In this document: piece by piece, positions 5,917 through 11,543 of the stretch
Layout of the letters: each line of letters starts with the position of its first letter
Position numbering within the stretch: position 1 is the first letter of the stretch
NCBI GenBank assembly: GCA_001515955.1
Contig: LOES01000181.1
Coordinates: 1 to 11,543, forward strand
DNA length: 11,543 bases
Direction: 5' to 3'
Source of the DNA: Clostridia bacterium BRH_c25
GTDB lineage: Bacteria > Bacillota_A > Clostridia > Lutisporales > Lutisporaceae
Position numbers and translations under genes: made by a program
Notes under the pieces: model-generated
What the model saw: the letters and a program-made list of their open reading frames with translations, nothing else
The model's database searches: none
Told to the model about the DNA's origin: nothing

Positions 5917-6837
5917 TTATATAGCCAATCTGTCCTGAATATCCCTGCGGATTTGCTTTACAAGCTCTTCCATTGATTCAAATTTATATTCATCCCTCTT
6001 ATGTCTATGGAAGAATATTTCTATTTCCTCGCCATATATGTTATCACAAAAATCAATAAGGTGAGTTTCCACACTCAGACTTTCCCCGTCAAAGGTAGGA
6101 TTGAAGCCAATGTTTGATATGCTTTTGTAAAGCTTGCCCGAAACAGTTGTGGATGTATAATAAACTCCCTTTTTGGGAAGTGTTATGTCCTTTTTTACAT
6201 CTATGTTTGCTGTTTTTATTCCCATTACCTCACCGTTCTGCTTGCCATAAATGACTTTCCCATGTACAGAAAAGTCTCTGCCTAGGTAATCAGCAACTTT
6301 ATCAACACTGCCGCTTCTTATTATGTGTCTTATAAGGCTGCTGGACACAGTGTGTCCATCTACTTCCACAGCTTTCACAACATTAACCTTGAAGCCGTAT
6401 TTTTCCCCATACTGCATGAGAATTTCGGCATTCCCCTCACCTTTTATTCCAAATCTGTAGTTATATCCAACAACGACTGATTTTACTCGAAAGCCATCCA
6501 CAAGAATTTTTTTCACAAAGTCTTCTGCACTCATATCTCTGACATTGTTGAAATCCTCAAGATAAAGCATGTCTATACCCATGTCCTCTATTATTTCCGC
6601 CCTTTTTTCATTATCTGTTATCAGATAAATATGCTTATTGGGTATTAAAATTTTTCTTGGATGCACATTAAAAGTATATACCAGGCTTCCTGTTCCGTAT
6701 AGCTTGGCTTCTTCCTTCAAAAGCTCAATCAGCCTCCTGTGCCCCAGGTGTACACCATCAAAGCTTCCCAGTGCCACGCACCAAGGTGCTGATTTTAATG
6801 CATCTTCATATTGCTCAGTAATTTTCAAGATAACCAC
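5917..6837 (-). CDS. ribF: Bifunctional riboflavin kinase / FAD synthetase
   Basis: RibF makes FMN from riboflavin and ATP, then FAD from FMN and ATP. The N-terminal adenylyltransferase half (about residues 15-185) has the nucleotide-binding motif GSFDGVHLGH at 24-33, HPRK at 59-62, GYNYRFG at 124-130 and SSSLIR at 165-170. The C-terminal flavokinase half has GIKTAN at 206-211 and VETHLIDF. The usual flavokinase motif is GFPTAN; the Mg-ATP ligands Thr209 and Asn211 remain, but Phe-Pro is replaced by Ile-Lys. At 306 residues the protein is of normal length. The start is GTG at 6837 with AGGAG seven bases upstream; a TTG three codons later is possible. It follows truB after 37 bases, as is common in Firmicutes. 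Confidence 0.95.
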   Translation of the reverse strand: MVILKITEQYEDALKSAPWCVALGSFDGVHLGHRRLIELLKEEAKLYGTGSLVYTFNVHPRKILIPNKHIYLITDNEKRAEIIEDMGIDMLYLEDFNNVRDMSAEDFVKKILVDGFRVKSVVVGYNYRFGIKGEGNAEILMQYGEKYGFKVNVVKAVEVDGHTVSSSLIRHIIRSGSVDKVADYLGRDFSVHGKVIYGKQNGEVMGIKTANIDVKKDITLPKKGVYYTSTTVSGKLYKSISNIGFNPTFDGESLSVETHLIDFCDNIYGEEIEIFFHRHKRDEYKFESMEELVKQIRRDIQDRLAI

Positions 6838-6874
6838 CCTTATACTCCTATGGACATAGCAATATCCATAAAAA

Positions 6875-7786
6875 TTAAATAAATATGTTTTTTACTTTTA
6901 TATATAATCTTTGTTTATCTGCGTCATATAGAACATTGCCTATTCCTAAAAAACCGTCTTCTCCATATATGCTTACGTTCTCATTTTGAATTAATTCCTC
7001 AAATCCTTGCTGCACACCTTGCCCGTAAAGAGGGTTGCCATTCATTATAGAGCTTAAAGCAGATGGTTTTGCAATAATAGCCTTGTAGTGGGAAAACAAC
7101 AGCTCTACGCTTTTCAGGATATCATCCAGCCGGTTTTCTGAAGCGGCTGTTTTTATCTCTTCCAGGGTATTGGAATCCTCAATCTTAAATGGTGCTGAGC
7201 CAAGTCTTACCAACTGTGACATATATGCACCGCAGCCCAAAGCTTCACCTATATCATAGCATAAAGTTCTTATGTATGTGCCTTTGGAGCATAGTACATC
7301 AATCATTGCTTCATCTTCTGCAGCCATATCTAAAAGCTTCAGTTCATATATTTCTACAGGCCGTTCTTCTATATCTACTTCTTTGCCCTCCAGGGCATAC
7401 TGATATAATTTCTTTCCCTTTACCTTCAATGCAGAATATATCGGAGGTTTCTGGCTGATTGTGCCTGTGTAGCTTTTCAAGACTTCTTCAAGTACTTTTG
7501 GGTCAATAATAACCTGTCCTGATTCCCTAAGGATCTTTCCATAGCTGTCATAGGTATCTGTTACTGCTCCAAACTTAATATTTGCCCTATAGTGTTTCTG
7601 TTTGTCCGTAAGATACTGGACTACCTTTGTTGCCTTGCCGACACATATGGGCAGCACTCCCGCAGCTTCCGGGTCCAAAGTACCTGTGTGTCCCACCTTC
7701 TTCATATTCAGCACTTTTCTTATGAAAGCCACTACATCATGGGAGGTCATGCCCGGCGGCTTCAAAACGTTTATTATCCCATTCAT
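6875..7786 (-). CDS. truB: tRNA pseudouridine(55) synthase
   Basis: TruB converts U55 in the T loop of most tRNAs to pseudouridine and also helps tRNA fold. The 303 residues open with GIINVLKPPGMTSHDVV. The catalytic motif GHTGTLDPEAAGVLP follows at 32-46, with Asp38 as nucleophile. The segments KHYRANIKFGAVTDTYD and CSKGTYIRTLCYDIG are also typical of the family. The C-terminal 80 or so residues correspond to the accessory PUA-like part and are less conserved. AAGGAG lies 8 bases before the ATG. The gene starts only 12 bases after the upstream DHH gene and is clearly co-transcribed with it. Confidence 0.97.
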   Translation of the reverse strand: MNGIINVLKPPGMTSHDVVAFIRKVLNMKKVGHTGTLDPEAAGVLPICVGKATKVVQYLTDKQKHYRANIKFGAVTDTYDSYGKILRESGQVIIDPKVLEEVLKSYTGTISQKPPIYSALKVKGKKLYQYALEGKEVDIEERPVEIYELKLLDMAAEDEAMIDVLCSKGTYIRTLCYDIGEALGCGAYMSQLVRLGSAPFKIEDSNTLEEIKTAASENRLDDILKSVELLFSHYKAIIAKPSALSSIMNGNPLYGQGVQQGFEELIQNENVSIYGEDGFLGIGNVLYDADKQRLYIKVKNIFI

Positions 7787-7798
7787 AGCCTTATCTCC

Positions 7799-8752
7799 TT
7801 ACTTGATTGTTGCAATAACTGCATCAAGTATTTTCTCCTTCACCTCAGCTACTGTGCCATAAAGGATACAGCCTGCCGCACGCACATGGCCTCCTCCTCC
7901 GAACCTGCCGGCTACAGCTGCAACATCAACCACTTTTTTCGACCGCAGGCCAACCTTTATTTTCCCAGTCTGAAGCTCTTTAAGAAATATAGCAACTTCT
8001 ACACCTTCTATATCTCTTGCAAGGTTAATTATACCATCACTATCTTCTTCCATTGCATTTGAATTTTTCATCTGCTCCAGAGTAAGATTTACACAGGAAA
8101 TGCTGTCATTATTGTAAAACTCCAGGGAGTTAAGAGCAGTCTTCATCAATACTATCTTTTCCTTTGAGCTGTTCTGGTATATCCTTTCAAACATAAGTGA
8201 TACATTAACCCCACTGTTTATAAGGTCGCCGGCAATCTGATGGGTTATGGAGGTTGTATTGCTGTATTGGAACTGTCCTGTATCTGTAACAATTGCAGTA
8301 TAAAGGCATTCGGATATTTCCTTGTCCATATCGATTCCGAGTATTTTTATTATGTGGTATATTATTTCCCCTGTGGCGGAAGCATTTGTATCCACCATGT
8401 TCAGATTTCCGAACTCATCATTGCTTATATGATGGTCAATATTGATTACGAAATTATTATCCAGATACAGCCTGGATTTTCCTAACCTTTCAGCATCACC
8501 ACAGTCAAGAGCTATTACAACATCAAAGCTTTCAAATTGTCCTGGTCTCTCAGCCTTGTCAGAGCTCTTTAAAAACCTATATACCTTTGGAATATCATCA
8601 TCCAGTATCAAGCGCACATCTTTGCCGGATTTTCTCAGGGCATTGTAAAGGGCAAGGCTAGACCCGACGTTGTCACCGTCGGGCATAATATGAGACATTA
8701 TAGCAATTTTATTACTCTCTTTAATTTTGCTTATTATCTTGGGATAAATCAA
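7799..8752 (-). CDS. nrnA: DHH/DHHA1 phosphoesterase, NrnA-like oligoribonuclease / pAp phosphatase
   Basis: The 317 residues match bacterial NrnA. That enzyme degrades very short RNAs (nanoRNA) left by other exonucleases and removes the 3' phosphate from pAp. DHH motifs appear in order: SHIMPDGD at 20-27, ALDCGD at 81-86, NIDHH at 104-108 and TDTG at 156-159. These hold the two catalytic metal ions. The substrate-binding DHHA1 motif GGGGHVRAAG lies at 285-294. The start is TTG at 8752, overlapping the rbfA stop as TTGA, with GGAGG nine bases upstream inside rbfA, so translation is probably coupled. Location between rbfA and truB is typical of Firmicutes. The exact substrate preference is inferred. 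Confidence 0.9.
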   Translation of the reverse strand: MIYPKIISKIKESNKIAIMSHIMPDGDNVGSSLALYNALRKSGKDVRLILDDDIPKVYRFLKSSDKAERPGQFESFDVVIALDCGDAERLGKSRLYLDNNFVINIDHHISNDEFGNLNMVDTNASATGEIIYHIIKILGIDMDKEISECLYTAIVTDTGQFQYSNTTSITHQIAGDLINSGVNVSLMFERIYQNSSKEKIVLMKTALNSLEFYNNDSISCVNLTLEQMKNSNAMEEDSDGIINLARDIEGVEVAIFLKELQTGKIKVGLRSKKVVDVAAVAGRFGGGGHVRAAGCILYGTVAEVKEKILDAVIATIK

Positions 8753-9114
8753 AGGCTCTCGCCTCCGTCCTTCTTCCTGACATCATCCAAAAGCTTGGAA
8801 ATATAAGCTCCATGTTCTATGGACCTATCCAGCTCAAATATCACCTCAGGAGAGTAACGAAGCTCAATATTTTTCCCCAGCTCACGCCTTATGAATCCGG
8901 CCGCGCTGTTCAGACCCTTTAATGTAGACTGCATTTCGTCATCGTTCCCGAGAACGCTGACGAAAACTTTGGCATATCTCAGGTCCGGAGTCACCTCTGC
9001 AGCTACTACACTGGTAAGTGTTGATATTCTGGGATCGTTCAGCTCAGTTCTAATTATTTCACTAACAACCTTTTTCACTTCTTCTGATATTCTGTCTATT
9101 CTATGCTTAGCCAT
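8749..9114 (-). CDS. rbfA: 30S ribosome-binding factor A
   Basis: RbfA is a small KH-fold factor that binds the 30S subunit during late maturation of 16S rRNA, especially in the cold. The 121-residue protein has the family start RIDRISEEVKKVVSEIIRTE. The signatures LNDPRISTLTSVVAAEVTPD, YAKVFVSVLG and PEVIFELDRSIEHG follow in order. Length is normal. The ATG at 9114 has AGGTG about 8 bases upstream, a modest site. The stop codon overlaps the TTG start of the next gene by four bases. Upstream lies the heptamer-repeat hairpin that separates it from infB, so expression relative to infB may be altered by that structure. Confidence 0.96.
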   Translation of the reverse strand: MAKHRIDRISEEVKKVVSEIIRTELNDPRISTLTSVVAAEVTPDLRYAKVFVSVLGNDDEMQSTLKGLNSAAGFIRRELGKNIELRYSPEVIFELDRSIEHGAYISKLLDDVRKKDGGESL

Positions 9115-9137
9115 TATTTTGCACCTGCCTATATTTT

Positions 9138-9232
9138 AGATTCGAGATGCGAGATTCTAGATTCGAGAATTTTAGGAAGGCCTTCGAAGCCCTTCCCTAA
9201 GCCTCGCATCTCGTATCTCGTATCTCGAATCT
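9138..9232. repeat. 95-bp imperfect hairpin made of heptamer repeats, between infB and rbfA
   Basis: The outer arms are AGATTCGAGA (9138-9147) and TCTCGAATCT (9223-9232). Pairing continues inward with few mismatches to an inner stem, TTAGGAAGG with CCTTCCCTAA, and the apex CCTTCGAAGC. Both arms consist of 7-base units of the form CGAGATN or its complement NATCTCG: the right arm reads CATCTCG, TATCTCG, TATCTCG, AATCT. It begins 5 bases after the infB stop codon. No T run follows, so it is not a normal terminator. It looks like a member of a dispersed palindromic repeat family. Confidence 0.75.
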
Positions 9233-9236
9233 ATTC

Positions 9237-11543
9237 TTACTTTCTCGGTACTGCTTCGATGGTGTAGGCTTCTACGACGTCTCCTTCTTTGATGTCATTG
9301 AACTTTTCTATGTTCAAGCCGCATTCGTATCCTGTATTTACTTCTTTTACATCATCCTTGAATCTCTTTAAGGATGCAAGCTTTCCTTCATGGATTACAA
9401 TTCCATCCCTGATGATCCTTATGTCGTTGTTCCTGTTGATTTTACCGTCGGTTATATAACAGCCGGCAATAGTACCTATAGCGGATGCCTTAAAGGTAGC
9501 ACGTACTTCTGCGTGTCCCAGTACTACTTCTTTATACTCCGGCTCAAGCATGCCTTTCATAGCAGCTTCCACGTCCTCGATTGCGTTGTATATGACCCTG
9601 TAAAGCCTTATATCTACTTTTTCCTTTTCTGCCAGGGCAATTCCAGTAGGCTGAGGCCTTACATTGAAGCCTATTATGATTGCATTTGAGGCCGAAGCCA
9701 GCATTACATCAGATTCTGTTATGGCACCAACGCCGCCGTGTATTGTATTAACCTTTACCTCTTCATTGCTGAGTCTTGCAAGGGATTGCTTCACAGCTTC
9801 AACAGAGCCCTGAACATCAGCCTTGACAATTATATTAAGATCCTTGACCTTGCCTTCCTGTATCTGATTGAACAATTCATCAAGAGATACTGTCTGTTTG
9901 CTTTGTATCTGTGAAAGACGCTGCTTATCCTTTCTTTTTTCAGAAATGGTTTTTGCAACCTTCTCATCATCGACAACCATGAAGATATCTCCTGCATCAG
10001 GAACCTCATCAAGTCCCTGTATTTCTACAGGCGTTGAAGGGCCAGCCTTTTTAACTCTCTTTCCCTTATCGTCAATCATACCCCTTACTTTTCCATGGGT
10101 ATTGCCTGCTATAAAATAATCACCGATACTTAAGGAACCATCCTGTATCAATACTGTGGCCACCGGACCTTTGCCTTTATCAAGCTCTGCCTCTATTACC
10201 GTACCAATTCCCTTTTTGTTCGGATTGGCTTTAAGCTCCTGCATTTCAGCAACCAGAAGTATCATCTCAAGCAGAGTGTCAATACCCTCTTGTTTCTTTG
10301 CAGAAACCGGAACCATTACTGTATCTCCGCCCCAATCCTCTGCAAGAAGTCCATACTCTGTAAGCTCCTGCTTCACTCTGTCAGGATTGGCACCCGGTTT
10401 ATCAATCTTGTTGATAGCTATAATTATGGCTACGTTTGCAGCCTTTGCGTGGTTTATTGCTTCTATAGTCTGGGGCATAACACCATCATCCGCTGCAACA
10501 ACCAATATGGCTATATCGGTTACCTTGGCTCCTCTGGCTCTCATTGCTGTGAAAGCTTCATGTCCGGGTGTGTCAAGGAAAGCTATTTTCTTATCTCCTA
10601 TGGTTACCGTATATGCACCTATATGCTGTGTGATCCCACCTGCTTCTGTAGCTATTATGTTTGTCTCCCTGATTGCATCCAAAAGCGAGGTCTTTCCGTG
10701 GTCTACGTGGCCCATAATGGTTACAACAGGCGATCTTTGCTGCAAATCCTCAGGTCTGTCCTCTTCAGTCTTGAGCAGCACTTCTTCACTTGCTTTATCT
10801 ATAAGCCTTTCTACACTTACACCGAATTCTTCGCATATAAGCTGTGCAGTATCAAAATCCAGCTCCTGGTTAATAGTAGCCATTGTCCCTAAAAGCAAAA
10901 GCTTCTTTATTATTTCTGTTGCCTGTTTTCCAAGCTTCTCACTCAATTCCTTTACCGAAACAGAATCCCCGATTTTTATTGGCTTTTTGGGAGTATGAAC
11001 TTCTTCTCTCTTTGGTTCTTCATATCCTCTTTGCCTGAAATTCCTGTTGTTGGACCTTCCTTGCTGATGTCTGTAAGGCGGTTTGCCCTGAGGGGTTCTG
11101 GTCTGTGGTTTCTTTCCTATTCTTTCAACCTTGGTAAAGTCCTTCTTAGGGTTCAATTGTACTGCTTCCTCATCAATTTCCTCTCGAGGAGTATTGACTG
11201 CCGGTTTATTGGGCTGATTTGCAGGATGCTGTTGTGTCTTGTTCACCGGCCTATTATCATTCCTTTTTTCAAAGGGCTTGTTGTTTCTATTAGCAGGTTT
11301 GTTCTGTTCAGGTCCTCTATTCTGAGTCTGCTGGGCATTCTGTACCTGCTGAGGTCTTTGCTGCGCATTCTGCGGTTGCTGAGGTCTCTGTTGAGTATTC
11401 TGCGGCTGCTGAGGCCTCTGTTGAGTATTCTGAGGCTGCTGAGGCCTCTGTTGAGTATTCTGCGGCTGCTGAGGCCTCTGTTGAGTATTCTGCGGCTGTT
11501 GAGGCTTCTGCTTAGTATTCTGTGCCTGCTGAGCAGGAGCCGG
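9237..11543 (-). CDS. infB: Translation initiation factor IF-2 (5' end outside window)
   Basis: IF-2 is the GTPase that brings initiator tRNA to the 30S subunit and promotes joining of the 50S subunit. The visible 768 residues begin inside the N-terminal region. Residues 1-80 are a Gln/Pro/Asn-rich tandem repeat. A basic low-complexity linker follows, then an IF2_N domain (about 189-246, [18 protein letters not shown]). The G domain has G1 GHVDHGKT at 278-285, G2 GGITQHIG at 302-309, G3 DTPGH at 324-328, G4 NKID at 378-381 and G5 VSAKK. Domains II to IV follow to the conserved end [15 protein letters not shown]. The frame stays open to the window edge. A GTG codon at 11246 could be mistaken for the start, but the repeat upstream continues in the same frame without a stop. 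nusA normally lies further upstream. Confidence 0.98.
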   Translation of the reverse strand, partial: PAPAQQAQNTKQKPQQPQNTQQRPQQPQNTQQRPQQPQNTQQRPQQPQNTQQRPQQPQNAQQRPQQVQNAQQTQNRGPEQNKPANRNNKPFEKRNDNRPVNKTQQHPANQPNKPAVNTPREEIDEEAVQLNPKKDFTKVERIGKKPQTRTPQGKPPYRHQQGRSNNRNFRQRGYEEPKREEVHTPKKPIKIGDSVSVKELSEKLGKQATEIIKKLLLLGTMATINQELDFDTAQLICEEFGVSVERLIDKASEEVLLKTEEDRPEDLQQRSPVVTIMGHVDHGKTSLLDAIRETNIIATEAGGITQHIGAYTVTIGDKKIAFLDTPGHEAFTAMRARGAKVTDIAILVVAADDGVMPQTIEAINHAKAANVAIIIAINKIDKPGANPDRVKQELTEYGLLAEDWGGDTVMVPVSAKKQEGIDTLLEMILLVAEMQELKANPNKKGIGTVIEAELDKGKGPVATVLIQDGSLSIGDYFIAGNTHGKVRGMIDDKGKRVKKAGPSTPVEIQGLDEVPDAGDIFMVVDDEKVAKTISEKRKDKQRLSQIQSKQTVSLDELFNQIQEGKVKDLNIIVKADVQGSVEAVKQSLARLSNEEVKVNTIHGGVGAITESDVMLASASNAIIIGFNVRPQPTGIALAEKEKVDIRLYRVIYNAIEDVEAAMKGMLEPEYKEVVLGHAEVRATFKASAIGTIAGCYITDGKINRNNDIRIIRDGIVIHEGKLASLKRFKDDVKEVNTGYECGLNIEKFNDIKEGDVVEAYTIEAVPRK
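11341..11520 (-). repeat. 30-bp in-frame tandem repeat in infB (six units)
   Basis: Six consecutive 30-base units encode a 10-residue repeat of the form [10 protein letters not shown]. The four central units are identical in protein and differ by only a few bases. The edge units vary ([10 protein letters not shown] at the N-terminal side, [10 protein letters not shown] at the C-terminal side), and a degenerate further copy reaches the window edge at 11521-11543. The near identity of the central copies suggests recent expansion by slippage or unequal crossing-over. Confidence 0.9.

Noticed and set aside
5898..5918. Terminator at the end of ribF
   Set aside because: AAGCTG/CAGCTT can form a 6-bp stem, but it overlaps the stop codon and is followed by an A-rich, not T-rich, sequence on the minus strand.
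7592..8062. Plus-strand open frames across the truB/nrnA junction
   Set aside because: They overlap two well-supported genes on the other strand and encode low-complexity Cys/Tyr/His-rich sequence with no family match.
9138..9232. Rho-independent terminator between infB and rbfA
   Set aside because: No T run follows the hairpin on either strand, and the following genes belong to the same conserved operon.
10156..10998. Long plus-strand open frame (280 codons) opposite infB
   Set aside because: It lies entirely antisense to the conserved IF-2 GTPase region, has Ser/Ile/Ala-rich composition typical of a shadow frame, and lacks a convincing ribosome binding site.
11341..11520. CRISPR-like array
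   Set aside because: The 30-base units are contiguous with no unique spacers and encode an in-frame peptide repeat within infB.

Overview
The window looks like chromosomal DNA of a low-GC, anaerobic Firmicute, most like the Clostridia. The reasons are the AT-rich intergenic DNA, strong AGGAGG-type ribosome binding sites, use of GTG and TTG starts, and the gene order infB-rbfA-DHH phosphoesterase-truB-ribF-rpsO-pnp, which is standard in that phylum. The exact genus cannot be read from the sequence. Every gene I can support lies on the minus strand, so transcription runs from position 11543 towards 1.

Right part (about 3195-11543): a conserved translation and RNA-metabolism operon. It holds infB (IF-2, 5' end outside the window), rbfA (30S maturation), an NrnA-like DHH oligoribonuclease/pAp phosphatase, truB (tRNA psi55 synthase), ribF (FAD synthesis), rpsO (ribosomal protein S15) and pnp (polynucleotide phosphorylase). 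infB to ribF are closely spaced and partly overlap. rpsO has its own candidate promoter, a structured leader and a strong terminator. pnp follows that terminator and has its own terminator. Two oddities sit here: a 95-bp hairpin built from heptamer repeats between infB and rbfA, and a 30-bp in-frame tandem repeat that gives IF-2 a Gln/Pro/Asn-rich N-terminal region.

Left part (about 590-3100): an accessory block of four genes: a 2H phosphoesterase (2'-5' RNA ligase family), a standalone acyltransferase of the 2-oxoacid dehydrogenase E2/CAT fold, and a ribbon-helix-helix antitoxin with a MazF/PemK toxin. This block is rich in small repeats. A direct repeat of about 70 bp, each copy carrying a terminator hairpin, brackets the whole block. 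A 20-bp inverted repeat flanks the 2H gene. A cluster of overlapping dyads lies in that gene's promoter region, and a palindromic operator covers the toxin-antitoxin promoter. A 115-bp segment with inverted ends resembles an insertion-sequence remnant. The simplest reading, which is inference, is that this block was inserted downstream of pnp or rearranged there. Beyond it lies a HAD phosphatase gene (3' end outside the window) that may use an AUA start codon.

I do not see a new multi-gene defence or biosynthetic system. The points most worth checking are the repeat-bracketed block, the regulatory DNA upstream of the 2H gene, the heptamer hairpin and the IF-2 repeat.
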